Shown here: positions 6,384 to 15,191 of the stretch, piece by piece
Position numbering within the stretch: position 1 is the stretch's first letter
How the letters are laid out: each line of letters starts with the position of its first letter
From: an uncultured Bacteroidales bacterium
Lineage (GTDB): Bacteria > Bacteroidota > Bacteroidia > Bacteroidales > UBA3824
DNA length: 33,202 bases
Reading direction: 5' to 3'
NCBI GenBank assembly: GCA_937877455.1
Contig: CALFIU010000035.1
Span: forward strand, 1 to 33,202
Translations under genes and position numbers: made by a program
The notes under the pieces: generated by a model
What the model was told of the DNA's origin: nothing
The model's database searches: none
What the model saw: only the letters and a program-made list of their open reading frames with translations

Positions 6384-9149
6384 TTATATTACCACAAAAT
6401 TTACCATTTTCCCAGGTACTACGATAACTTTTTTTATCGTTTTACCCTCAACAAAAGGTTGAAGTCTTTGATGATTTCTTATCTGATTTTCAACTTCTTG
6501 TGCTGACGCGTCAGCAGGCAAATCAACAGTAAATTTTGTTTTTCCATTTATTGCCACAGGATATGTTTTTGTGTTGTCGAGCGTTAATTTTTCGTCCCAT
6601 ATAGGAAATTGTGCATCTATTATGGAACCTTTGTGTCCGCAAAGTTTCCACAATTCCTCACAAATATGCGGAGCAAACGGTGATAAAGCCACAACTAACG
6701 GTTCGAGTATCTGACGTTTGTTGCATTTTAACGATGTAAGTTCGTTTACACATATCATAAAAGTACTTACCGATGTGTTGTAAGAAAAACTTTCTATATC
6801 GCTTTCTACTTTTTTTATGGTTTTATGCAAAGCTTTAAGTTCTTTTTCGTTAGGCTCAGCATCCGAAACTTCAAACTCACCTGCAACATTAAAAAATAAT
6901 TTCCAAAGTTTTTTCAAAAATTTGTAAACACCTTCAATTCCACCTGTATCCCAAGGTTTAGATTGTTGTATTGGACCAAGAAACATCTCGTAAAGCCTCA
7001 ATGTATCAGCACCATAACGCTCCACAACGCTATCAGGATTAACAACATTGAACATGCTTTTGCTCATTTTTTCGATGGCAAAACCACAAATATATTTTTC
7101 GCCTTCAAGAATAAATTCAGAGTCAGCAAATTCGGGTCGCCATTTTTTGAAAGCTTCTATATCGAGAACATCATTTTTTACAATATTAACATCAACATGA
7201 ATTTCTTGGGTGTCGAATTTATCTTTTATACCACATGATACAAATGTGTTGGTACCTTTTATTCTATATACAAAATTGCTGCGACCTTGAATCATTCCCT
7301 GATTTACAAGTTTTTTAAACGGCTCCTCTTTGCAGACAATACCAAGGTCATATAAAAATTTGTTCCAAAATCTTGAATAAATAAGGTGTCCAACTGCATG
7401 TTCTGTTCCTCCGATGTAAAGGTCTACATCTTGCCAATATTCATTAGCTTGTTTTGACACAAGCGCATCGTTGTTTTTTGGATCCATATAACGCAAATAA
7501 TATGCGCTACTACCAGCAAAACCGGGCATTGTAGAAGTTTCGTAAGGATAACCTTCGTTAGTTTTCCAATTTTCGGCTCTTGAAAGCGGTGGTTGACCGT
7601 CTTCTGTGGGCAGATAACTGCTTATTTCTGGTAACGTAAGCGGCAACTTACTTTCTTCAAGCATACAAGGATGTCCATCTTTATAATACACAGGAAATGG
7701 TTCGCCCCAGTATCTCTGACGTGAGAAAATTGCATCACGCAAACGGAAATTTACTTTTCTATTTCCAATACCTCGTTGCTCAACTTCATTAATAGCCTTT
7801 TCCTTAGCTTCTAAAACCGTAAGTCCGTTAAAAATACCGCTGTTAATCATTATACCTTCCTTGGCATCGTATGAGCTTTCGCTAACATCTGCACCATCGA
7901 TAAGCGGTATAATTGGAAGATTGAATTTTTTTGCAAAAGCGTAGTCTCGGCTATCGTGCGCAGGCACTGCCATTATTGCACCTGTACCATAACCCGACAG
8001 CACATAATCGCTTATAAACACTGGAATTTTACTACCTGTAAACGGATTAATTGCATACGCACCAATAAATTGTCCTGTAACAGTTTTTGTATCTGCAAGA
8101 CGCTCACGTTCAGTACGTTTTTTTGTGTCGGCAATATAAGCATCAACAGCCGCTTTGTAATCTGGTGTTGTTATTTGCTTAACATATTCGCTTTCAGGTG
8201 CTAATACCATAAATGTTACACCATGAACAGTGTCGGCTCTGGTGGTAAATATTTTTAGTTTAACATCGCTATCATCAATATCAAAGAACATTTCACATCC
8301 TTCGCTGCGACCTATCCAGTTGCGTTGCATTTCTTTTAGGCTATCGCTCCAATCAATTGTTTCTAAGCCTTTTAACAATCTATCTGCGTACGCCGACACC
8401 CTAAGTAACCATTGTTCCATTGGTCGTTGCTCAACAGGGTATCCACCGCGTTCAGAAAGACCATCCTTTACCTCATCGTTAGCAAGCACAGTTCCAAGTT
8501 TTGGACACCAATTGACCATTGTTTTTGCACGATAGGCAAGTCTATAACAATCTATTACAGAAGACTTTTCATTTTCAGACATACCGTCCCATACGGCTGC
8601 GCTAAACATTGGCAACTCGCTGTGTGGTGCGTTAACATTTTTTGTTCCGCCTTGCGCAAGTTTTTCTTCAAGCGTTGCTATTGGTTCGGCTTTTTGTGTG
8701 TCGTTGTTATACCAATGGTTGTACATTTGGATAAATGCCCATTGTGTCCATTTGTAATATTCTGGGTCTGAAGTACGTAGTTCTCGACTCCAATCATACG
8801 AAAACCCTATTTTTTTCAATTGGCTACGGTATCTCGCTACATTTTGGGCGGTTGTTACTGCAGGATGCTGCCCAGTCTGAATGGCATATTGCTCAGCTGG
8901 TAAACCAAAAGCATCATACCCCATCGGGTGCAATACATTAAAACCCTTTAACCTTTTGTAACGGCTATAAATATCGCTGGCTATGTATCCGAGGGGATGA
9001 CCAACGTGTAGTCCCGCACCCGACGGATAGGGAAACATATCTAAAACATAATATTTTGGCTTTTCGGAAACATTCGACACCTTAAAGGTATCGTTGTCTT
9101 CCCAATACTTTTGCCAAAATTGTTCAATTTCACGGTGATTATATTCCAT
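6384..9149 (-). CDS. leuS: Leucyl-tRNA synthetase
   Basis: This class I aminoacyl-tRNA synthetase charges tRNA-Leu in the cytoplasm. The start is set at the ATG at 9149 (MEYNHREIEQFWQKYW), which matches the usual Bacteroidales N-terminus; an upstream ATG at 9158 and a TTG at 9173 are in frame but less likely given the promoter at 9171-9178. The protein is then 921 residues. Visible motifs are HVGH at 48-51 within PYPSGAGLHVGHPLGY, the CP1 editing domain including FTTRADTVHGVTFMVLAPES, the CP2/catalytic WQDVDLYIGGTEHAVGHLIY, KMSKS near residue 695, and a C-terminal anticodon-binding domain. Nothing is missing. It has its own terminator and is divergent from the alpha-galactosidase gene. Confidence 0.98.
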   Translation of the reverse strand: MEYNHREIEQFWQKYWEDNDTFKVSNVSEKPKYYVLDMFPYPSGAGLHVGHPLGYIASDIYSRYKRLKGFNVLHPMGYDAFGLPAEQYAIQTGQHPAVTTAQNVARYRSQLKKIGFSYDWSRELRTSDPEYYKWTQWAFIQMYNHWYNNDTQKAEPIATLEEKLAQGGTKNVNAPHSELPMFSAAVWDGMSENEKSSVIDCYRLAYRAKTMVNWCPKLGTVLANDEVKDGLSERGGYPVEQRPMEQWLLRVSAYADRLLKGLETIDWSDSLKEMQRNWIGRSEGCEMFFDIDDSDVKLKIFTTRADTVHGVTFMVLAPESEYVKQITTPDYKAAVDAYIADTKKRTERERLADTKTVTGQFIGAYAINPFTGSKIPVFISDYVLSGYGTGAIMAVPAHDSRDYAFAKKFNLPIIPLIDGADVSESSYDAKEGIMINSGIFNGLTVLEAKEKAINEVEQRGIGNRKVNFRLRDAIFSRQRYWGEPFPVYYKDGHPCMLEESKLPLTLPEISSYLPTEDGQPPLSRAENWKTNEGYPYETSTMPGFAGSSAYYLRYMDPKNNDALVSKQANEYWQDVDLYIGGTEHAVGHLIYSRFWNKFLYDLGIVCKEEPFKKLVNQGMIQGRSNFVYRIKGTNTFVSCGIKDKFDTQEIHVDVNIVKNDVLDIEAFKKWRPEFADSEFILEGEKYICGFAIEKMSKSMFNVVNPDSVVERYGADTLRLYEMFLGPIQQSKPWDTGGIEGVYKFLKKLWKLFFNVAGEFEVSDAEPNEKELKALHKTIKKVESDIESFSYNTSVSTFMICVNELTSLKCNKRQILEPLVVALSPFAPHICEELWKLCGHKGSIIDAQFPIWDEKLTLDNTKTYPVAINGKTKFTVDLPADASAQEVENQIRNHQRLQPFVEGKTIKKVIVVPGKMVNFVVI

Positions 9150-9170
9150 TGTTAACATTTTTTCTCGCCG

Positions 9171-9178
9171 CAAAAATA
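9171..9178 (-). promoter_or_regulatory. Bacteroidota -7 box (TATTTTTG) for leuS
   Basis: The minus strand reads TATTTTTG, matching TAnnTTTG, 21 bases before the ATG at 9149. No clear -33 element is present. The implied short leader favours the 9149 start over the upstream in-frame ones. Confidence 0.45.
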
Positions 9179-9314
9179 AAATAATATTTGGTACGAGTTA
9201 TTATTTTGAATTTAATTTTTTAGGAAATTAAAAAAAAGTTTTTTTACAGCAATAAAATACATACAAATACCATTAAAATTCAAGATTAAGATTATTTAAC
9301 TCTAAAAAAACTTT

Positions 9315-9344
9315 TTTGTATATAAATAAAAAAAAATAACTTTC
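9315..9344 (+). promoter_or_regulatory. Promoter for the GH27 alpha-galactosidase gene
   Basis: TTTG at 9315-9318, 18 bases, then TAACTTTC at 9337-9344 (one mismatch to TAnnTTTG). The gene starts 39 bases after the -7 box. Confidence 0.5.
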
Positions 9345-9383
9345 GCAAGTTTTTTTACACTAAACACAAAAACTTTAAAAAAA

Positions 9384-10607
9384 ATGAGAAAACTTTTGTT
9401 AGGATTAGCCTGTTGCTTAGTTTTAAATGCTGGCGCACAAAAATTTGAAAATTTAGCCCAAACGCCACCAATGGGTTGGAATAGTTGGAACACATTTGCT
9501 CTTGACATAAATGAGCAAGTAGTTAAAGACATGGCAGACCTTTTTGCTAAAAACGGTTTAAAAGAAGCTGGATACGAATATATAGTAATTGACGATGGAT
9601 GGTCGTTAAAAGAACGCGACAAAAATGGCAACCTTGTTCCCGACCCCAAAAAATTTCCCTCTGGCATGAAAGCACTTGCCGATTATGTACACTCAAAAGG
9701 ATTTAAATTTGGCATATACAACTGCGCAGGTAGCCACACATGCGGTGGATACCCCGGTGGAAGAGGCCACGAATATCAAGACGCATTACTTTATGCAAGT
9801 TTTGGTGTTGATTTTCTAAAATACGATTGGTGTAGCACGGGTAAACTCTACGCCCCCGAAGCATACGCCACCATGCGCGATGCACTACACACCGCAGGAC
9901 GCGAAGTATTGTTTTCTATTTGTGAATGGGGCGACAACGATCCATGGAGTTGGGCTCCCGAAACAGGACACATGTGGAGAACAACGGGCGATATTTATTG
10001 CTGTTGGGATTGCGAATATATCAGAGACAAAGGACTACCAACTCAATGGAGTGCTTGGGGTGTTTGGCCAATCTTGCACATGCGCAAAGACATACGAAAA
10101 TACGCTGGACCCGGACATTGGAACGACCCTGATATGCTTGAAATAGGGAAATGTATGAATGCAGCCGAAGATCGTAGCCATTTTGCATTATGGTGTTTGA
10201 GTGCCGCACCACTAATTCTTGGCAACGATTTAAGAACTGCAAACCAAGATACATGGGACATAATAAAAAACACCGAAGTAATAGCAATAGACCAAGATAA
10301 ACTTGGGATACAAGGTTTTGAATATTCGTGTTCAGATAGTCTTTCAGTGTGGGTAAAACCGCTTGAAGGTGGTGATTGGGCTATTGGATTTGTTAATCTA
10401 TCGCAAAAAACAAAAAATATTGTATTCGATTGGAAAACAAACATTATAAATGACGACTTGGCAAAACGAACCCTCGATGCCAATACCACAGAATACAAAC
10501 TTCGCGACCTTTATCAACACAAAGACCTTAAATCAACAACTAAAAAACCTTTGGTTGCAAATATCGGTAGCCACGACATTTTGTTGTTGAGATTATCAAA
10601 AAAATAA
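9384..10607 (+). CDS. Secreted alpha-galactosidase, glycoside hydrolase family 27
   Basis: The 407-residue exported enzyme is expected to hydrolyse terminal alpha-galactosides. The N-terminus is a type I signal peptide (MRKLLLGLACCLVLNAGA, cleavage likely before Q19). The (beta/alpha)8 domain opens with TPPMGWNSWNTF and continues with YIVIDDGW near 66-73. The nucleophile is D148 in FLKYDWC, and the acid/base, by alignment with human alpha-galactosidase A, is D203 in WRTTGDI. PGHWNDPDMLEIG at about 243-255 is a second family hallmark. A C-terminal beta domain follows. Length is typical. No SusC/SusD pair or sugar regulator is adjacent, so it is not in an obvious polysaccharide utilisation locus. 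Specificity could extend to alpha-N-acetylgalactosaminides, which the sequence alone does not exclude. Confidence 0.94.
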   Translation: MRKLLLGLACCLVLNAGAQKFENLAQTPPMGWNSWNTFALDINEQVVKDMADLFAKNGLKEAGYEYIVIDDGWSLKERDKNGNLVPDPKKFPSGMKALADYVHSKGFKFGIYNCAGSHTCGGYPGGRGHEYQDALLYASFGVDFLKYDWCSTGKLYAPEAYATMRDALHTAGREVLFSICEWGDNDPWSWAPETGHMWRTTGDIYCCWDCEYIRDKGLPTQWSAWGVWPILHMRKDIRKYAGPGHWNDPDMLEIGKCMNAAEDRSHFALWCLSAAPLILGNDLRTANQDTWDIIKNTEVIAIDQDKLGIQGFEYSCSDSLSVWVKPLEGGDWAIGFVNLSQKTKNIVFDWKTNIINDDLAKRTLDANTTEYKLRDLYQHKDLKSTTKKPLVANIGSHDILLLRLSKK

Positions 10608-10667
10608 AAAAAATAAGTATTTTTTAAAAAAAGGTATTAAAATTGCAATACCAATAACAAAATATAA

Positions 10668-11084
10668 ATGCTAAATAAAATGCAAGTACTAAGAGACGAT
10701 TCAATAATAACAATCACTTACGATCCACAACGTTCGCTGTTGGAAACGTGTTGGAAACCAGGGCAAGCAGAACTAACCCCAGATGATGTTAAAGATGTTT
10801 TACAATCAATAGGTAACTATTTGTCGAGTTGTCGCCCCGAAAATTACATAGCTGACCAAACCAACAAAAATAGTGTTTACCCTGTTGAAATACAAACTTG
10901 GATAGCAAAAGTGCTTTATACAGCGTGTATAAAAGGCGGTGTTAAAAAAGCTGCACTTATCCAATCGGGAAATTTCATTACCAGTTTGAGTACAACTCAA
11001 ATGCTTGACGAAGCAACGGATATACCATTACAATTTGAAACATTTCCAACGCGCGAAGAAGCGTATGAATGGATGCATATTTAA
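10668..11084 (+). CDS. STAS/SpoIIAA-like domain protein
   Basis: This 138-residue soluble protein has no signal peptide or membrane segment. An alternative ATG lies at 10680 (MQVLRDD). The pattern of an N-terminal beta-strand pair with a conserved W (LLETCWKPG), a helix, a central strand ending in ADQTN, a helix holding EIQTWIAKVLY, the strand VKKAALIQSG and a C-terminal TREEAYEWM resembles the SpoIIAA/STAS-SEC14 fold proteins common in Bacteroidota. Their molecular role is mostly unknown. It starts 60 bases after the GH27 gene, separated by a weak 6-bp hairpin (10633-10652) without a T tail, so it may be partly co-transcribed. A strong terminator follows. Confidence 0.7.
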   Translation: MLNKMQVLRDDSIITITYDPQRSLLETCWKPGQAELTPDDVKDVLQSIGNYLSSCRPENYIADQTNKNSVYPVEIQTWIAKVLYTACIKGGVKKAALIQSGNFITSLSTTQMLDEATDIPLQFETFPTREEAYEWMHI

Positions 11085-11100
11085 AATCGCTTACCAATAA

Positions 11101-11144
11101 AAATCAAAGCGCAACGAAAACTTTATTCCGTTGCGCTTTGATTT
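11101..11144. terminator. Bidirectional terminator between the STAS-like gene and ettA
   Basis: A perfect 16-bp inverted repeat AAATCAAAGCGCAACG / CGTTGCGCTTTGATTT with a 12-base loop (11117-11128). It is followed by T's on the plus strand and by ATTTTTATT on the minus strand. It lies between two convergent genes and can serve both. Confidence 0.9.
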
Positions 11145-11175
11145 TTTATTTCAATACAAAAAAAAGCTACAAAAA

Positions 11176-12855
11176 CTAAACTATCTTTTTGTATTTTATT
11201 CTTGTAGGTGCGGCATCGCCCATTCTCATCTTGTAATTTTCTTGATATTCAGAAAAACTACCCTCAAAAAATTTAACTTGGCTATCGCCCTCAAATGCAA
11301 GTATATGAGTTGCAATACGATCTAAAAACCACCTATCGTGGCTTATTACCACAGCACAACCTGCAAAATGTTCAAGACCCTCTTCCAACGCACGCAACGT
11401 GTTAACATCTATATCATTGGTAGGCTCGTCCAAAAGTATTACATTAGCGTGTTCTTTTAAAGCAAGAGCAAGGTGCAAACGGTTACGCTCTCCTCCAGAA
11501 AGAACGCCACATTTTTTTTCTTGATCTGTACCTGTAAAATTAAATCGCGAAACATAAGCTCGCGCGTTAACCACACGATTGCCAAGTTGAATATTTTCTG
11601 TTCCTCCTGAAATAGTTTGAAATACAGTTTTTTCTGGGTCGATAGAAGCATGTTGCTGATCTATATATGCAACTTTTACAGTTTCGCCAACAGAAAACGT
11701 TCCAGAATCAGGTTTTTCAAGCCCCATTATAAGACGGAAAAGTGTAGTTTTACCAGCTCCGTTAGGACCTATTACACCAACTATACCATTAGGCGGCAAT
11801 GTAAAATCAAGATTTTCAAAAAGCAACTTATCTCCAAACGCCTTAGAAACACCATGAGCTTCAATAACTTTATCTCCTAAACGTGGACCATTAGGAATAA
11901 CAATCTCAAGTTTTTCTTCCCGTTCTTTTTGATCTTCGTTGAGAAGTTTTTCGTAAGCATTAAGACGTGCCTTACCCTTTGCGTGTCGTGCTTTTGGACT
12001 CATATTAACCCACTCCAACTCGCGTTCGAGAGTTTTACGACGTTTTGATGCTGTTTTTTCTTCACTTTCAAGTCGTTTTGCCTTTTGTTCAAGCCATGAC
12101 GAATAGTTGCCTTTCCAAGGAATACCCTCTCCCCTATCAAGTTCAAGTATCCAACCTGCAACACTATCAAGAAAATATCTATCATGAGTAACAGCAATAA
12201 CAGTACCTTTATATTGTTGTAAATGTTGTTGCAACCAATCAATACTCTCTGCATCAAGGTGGTTGGTTGGCTCGTCGAGCAATAAAACATCAGGCTGTTG
12301 CAACAATAACCTACACAACGCAACCCTACGTCGTTCTCCACCTGAAAGATGTTCTACCTTTTCGTCGTCGGGCGGGCAACGCAAAGCTTCCATAGCACGT
12401 TCAAGTTTGTTATCAAGTTCCCACGCATCATGATGATCAAGCAATTCTGTAAGCTCTCCCTGACGCTCAATAAGTTTATCCATCTGTTCGGGTTCCATTG
12501 GCTCGGCAAATTTTTCGTTAATTTGCTCATATTCAGCAAGTAAATCTACAATATATTGTACACCTTCTTGCACCACTTCCTTAACAGTTTTGGTATTATC
12601 GAGTTGAGGTTCTTGTTCAAGATAACCAACAGAATACTCATTTGCAGCAAAAGCAAGGCTACCATCAAAATTTTTATCTTTTCCTGCAATAATTTTTAAA
12701 AGTGTAGATTTTCCAGAGCCGTTTAAACCTATAACACCTATTTTTGCACCATAGAAAAAAGAAAGATTAATATTATTTAATACTTTTTTTGCTGGCGGGA
12801 ACGTTTTGCAAACCCGCGACATTGAAAAAATTATTTTTTGTGCTTCTTCAGCCAT
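11176..12855 (-). CDS. ettA: ABC-F translation factor EttA
   Basis: With the start at the ATG at 12855 (MAEEAQKIIFSMSRVCKTFP) the protein has 559 residues, close to the 555 of E. coli EttA. It has two ABC ATPase domains: Walker A GLNGSGKST at 43-51 and GPNGAGKTT in the second, with signatures LSGGERRRVAL and LSGGERNRLHLAL. There are two Walker B/Glu motifs (VLLLDEPTNHLDAES and ILLDEPTNDIDVNT), a charged linker between the domains, and an arm insertion in domain 1. There are no membrane segments, as expected for ABC-F. EttA binds the ribosomal E site and tunes early elongation to the ATP/ADP ratio. The 88-base gap to the upstream deoxyribosyltransferase-like gene shows no clear promoter, so co-transcription is possible. 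Confidence 0.95.
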   Translation of the reverse strand: MAEEAQKIIFSMSRVCKTFPPAKKVLNNINLSFFYGAKIGVIGLNGSGKSTLLKIIAGKDKNFDGSLAFAANEYSVGYLEQEPQLDNTKTVKEVVQEGVQYIVDLLAEYEQINEKFAEPMEPEQMDKLIERQGELTELLDHHDAWELDNKLERAMEALRCPPDDEKVEHLSGGERRRVALCRLLLQQPDVLLLDEPTNHLDAESIDWLQQHLQQYKGTVIAVTHDRYFLDSVAGWILELDRGEGIPWKGNYSSWLEQKAKRLESEEKTASKRRKTLERELEWVNMSPKARHAKGKARLNAYEKLLNEDQKEREEKLEIVIPNGPRLGDKVIEAHGVSKAFGDKLLFENLDFTLPPNGIVGVIGPNGAGKTTLFRLIMGLEKPDSGTFSVGETVKVAYIDQQHASIDPEKTVFQTISGGTENIQLGNRVVNARAYVSRFNFTGTDQEKKCGVLSGGERNRLHLALALKEHANVILLDEPTNDIDVNTLRALEEGLEHFAGCAVVISHDRWFLDRIATHILAFEGDSQVKFFEGSFSEYQENYKMRMGDAAPTRIKYKKIV

Positions 12856-12943
12856 ATTTTTATTTATTGTTTTATTATTTTTTATAATAACCAATTATTA
12901 ACAAATTACTTTAGATAAACAACTATAACAATATATTAATCAA

Positions 12944-13336
12944 TTATTTGTTAAGATAATCAGCAACATCGTCAAGATTATCAAGCCACTTACCACCGTT
13001 ACGTTCTACAAGCCTTCCTACCGCATCAAGCGACTTTTTTTGAAATTCGGTAAATGTATGGTCTTCGTCTTGGTTAAGAACGCAAAAAACGGTTTTATCG
13101 GGTCGTTTATTACTATCGTCTATTACCTCTGCCACTGCATAAACACCTGTCATCTTGGGCGTTATAACATAAAGACAATAATCACAATCTTCGCGTTCTT
13201 GAAGTTCGCGTTTATAAGCATCCTCGTTCCAAGTTGGAACAACTGGATCGAAATAGTTTATTTTTAGTTTAGGTTTTATTTTGTCGCGCCAGTCCGACCC
13301 GTTGACCGTGCCACCCAAAAACACTTTTTTATCCAT
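12944..13336 (-). CDS. Nucleoside 2-deoxyribosyltransferase-like protein
   Basis: A 130-residue soluble protein. It starts KKVFLGGTVNGSDWRDKI and continues with a strand/loop FDPVVPTWNEDAY, then CDYCLYVITPKMTGVYAVAE. This is the pattern of the short nucleoside 2-deoxyribosyltransferase-like family (Nuc_deoxyrib_tr2), where the glycine-rich first loop and a Glu in the later helix (here probably E70) form the active site. Such enzymes move or remove deoxyribose from nucleosides or nucleotides, in salvage or nucleotide-pool cleaning. The substrate cannot be read from sequence. It lies upstream of ettA on the same strand and is divergent from the DASS transporter. Confidence 0.75.
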   Translation of the reverse strand: MDKKVFLGGTVNGSDWRDKIKPKLKINYFDPVVPTWNEDAYKRELQEREDCDYCLYVITPKMTGVYAVAEVIDDSNKRPDKTVFCVLNQDEDHTFTEFQKKSLDAVGRLVERNGGKWLDNLDDVADYLNK

Positions 13337-13475
13337 ATTTATTACCCTACAAAATTTTTGATAAAAATAGATATTTTTTAAAAACTTACAAAATAAAAAA
13401 GTTTCATATCAAAAAAATCACTAATTATATATTCAACAAAATTTAAACAAGAAAAAAATTATAAAGATAGCATTT

Positions 13476-13505
13476 TTTGTGTTAAAAAAAAAATTAATAA
13501 ATTTG
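13476..13505 (+). promoter_or_regulatory. Promoter for the DASS transporter
   Basis: TTTG at 13476-13479, an 18-base spacer, then TAAATTTG at 13498-13505, a full match to the Bacteroidota promoter. It predicts a leader of about 40 bases. Confidence 0.65.
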
Positions 13506-13551
13506 TCGCCAAGAAAAAAAAACATGAAAAGAATGTTAAACTATAAATAAA

Positions 13552-15000
13552 ATGAATAAACTAATCAAAATCGCAATTTCACTATTGCTATTTTTAGTTG
13601 TTTGGAATCTACCGATTGATAGTTTTGGTATTAATGGGTTAACGACGATAGAACAACGAATTATAGCAATATTTGTACTCGCAGCCACAATGTGGATTAT
13701 GGAGCCAATTCCAATTTGGACGACATCAGTAGGCATAATGGTTATAATGCTTCTAACCACATCAACAAGCATGTGTAATCTATTTAACGGAGTACTCAAC
13801 CCTGAAGGTAAAATTGACCCGTCGATAGACCCTACATTCGGCACGCCAATAAAATACAAAGCTATAATGGCAACCTTTGCCGACCCGATAATAATGTTGT
13901 TCATGGGCGGTTTTGTATTAGCCATAGTAGCATCAAAATACAAACTTGACGCTGTAATTGCAAAAAATATACTCAAACCATTTGGAAGCCAATCAAAATT
14001 TGTTTTACTTGGATTTATAACTGTTACTGCGCTTTGTTCAATGTTTATGAGCAACACTGCCACAGCCGCAATGATGTTAACAATACTCACCCCCGTACTT
14101 GCACAACTTCCAGAATCAGGCAAAGGTCGTATTGCTATGGCTCTATCAATACCAATTGCTGCCAATGTTGGTGGTATAGGAACACCAATAGGAACACCTC
14201 CTAATGCTGTTGCAATAGGTTATCTTAACAATCCAGAAGGACTAAATCTTGGTATAAGTTTTGGCAATTGGATGCTCGTAATGATACCAGTAGCTATAAT
14301 AATCCTATTGTTCGCATGGGTTTTGCTATTAAAAATGTTTCCATTTTCACAAAAAACAATACAAATTCATGTTGATGGTGAAATGGAAAATAGTTGGAAA
14401 TCAAAGGTAGTTTCAATAACATTCGCCTTAACAATATTACTATGGGTTACAGACCGTTGGACAGGCATAAACTCTAATGTTGTAGCTCTAATTCCATTTG
14501 CAGTGTTTGGTATAACAGGTATTTTTTCAAAAGATGATTTCAAAAAAATAGATTGGGACGTACTTTGGCTTGTAGCTGGAGGATTTTCTCTCGGAGTAGG
14601 ACTCGAAGATACGGGACTTGCAAAACATATGGTAAACTCAATACCATTTGGTTCATGGAGTCCACTATTAGTAATTATCGGCTCAGGAATTTTGTGTTGC
14701 GTTATGAGTACATTTATGAGCAACTCGGCCACTGCTGCATTGCTAATTCCAATTTTAGCCGTTGTTGGCAAAGGTATGGAAGAACAACTAACTGGATTTG
14801 GTGGCGTTTCCACCTTGTTAATCGGTTTAGCTCTTTCGGCATCATTTGCAATGGCATTGCCTATAAGCACACCTCCTAACGCATTGGCATACGCCAAAGG
14901 ATTTATAAAACAAAAAGATATGGCCGTTGTTGGTATTATTGTAGGAGTATTTGCTCTTGCGTTGGGCTATATTGTACTTATTAGTTTAAAAGGCTTGTAG
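13552..15000 (+). CDS. DASS/SLC13 family sodium-coupled anion symporter
   Basis: The 482-residue polytopic inner-membrane protein has about 11-12 hydrophobic segments. It has the two internal-repeat hallmarks of the family: SNT at 167-169 (MSNTATAAM) and SNS at 390-392 (MSNSATAAL). Each is followed by a hairpin motif, GTPIGTPPNAVAI near 210-222 and ISTPPNALAY near 438-447, which together build the Na+ and carboxylate sites. Family members import di- or tricarboxylates or sulfate using Na+. The substrate is not decided by these motifs, although the SNT-type motif favours carboxylates such as succinate. It is monocistronic, with a clear promoter and terminator. Confidence 0.9.
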   Translation: MNKLIKIAISLLLFLVVWNLPIDSFGINGLTTIEQRIIAIFVLAATMWIMEPIPIWTTSVGIMVIMLLTTSTSMCNLFNGVLNPEGKIDPSIDPTFGTPIKYKAIMATFADPIIMLFMGGFVLAIVASKYKLDAVIAKNILKPFGSQSKFVLLGFITVTALCSMFMSNTATAAMMLTILTPVLAQLPESGKGRIAMALSIPIAANVGGIGTPIGTPPNAVAIGYLNNPEGLNLGISFGNWMLVMIPVAIIILLFAWVLLLKMFPFSQKTIQIHVDGEMENSWKSKVVSITFALTILLWVTDRWTGINSNVVALIPFAVFGITGIFSKDDFKKIDWDVLWLVAGGFSLGVGLEDTGLAKHMVNSIPFGSWSPLLVIIGSGILCCVMSTFMSNSATAALLIPILAVVGKGMEEQLTGFGGVSTLLIGLALSASFAMALPISTPPNALAYAKGFIKQKDMAVVGIIVGVFALALGYIVLISLKGL

Positions 15001-15030
15001 AAAAATTTGCTATACTAATTTAACCATTTC

Positions 15031-15065
15031 GGCGGTTAGGTTTCCCAACCAGAAACTTAACCGCC
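15031..15065 (+). terminator. Terminator after the DASS transporter
   Basis: GGCGGTTA (15031-15038) pairs with TAACCGCC (15058-15065), and an inner GTTTC/GAAAC stem closes a 7-base loop. A run of T's follows. Confidence 0.85.
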
Positions 15066-15131
15066 ATTTTTTGTTGTACACCTTTATTAGTTTTAGAATA
15101 ATCAAAATAGTTATTTTTTTATAAAAAAATA

Positions 15132-15155
15132 AGGTGCAGTTTTTACACTACACCT
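15132..15155 (-). terminator. Terminator after the TerB-fused protease gene
   Basis: AGGTGCAGT (15132-15140) and ACTACACCT (15147-15155) form a 9-bp stem with one wobble and a 6-base loop. On the minus strand it is followed by TATTTTTTTAT. It lies 37 bases past the stop at 15192. Confidence 0.75.
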
Positions 15156-15191
15156 CATTTTTTATTAACGATTTACAGATAATTGGGCTAA

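Noticed and set aside
10633..10652. Hairpin GGTATT/AATACC between the GH27 and STAS-like genes as a terminator
   Set aside because: The stem is only 6 AT-rich pairs and no T run follows.
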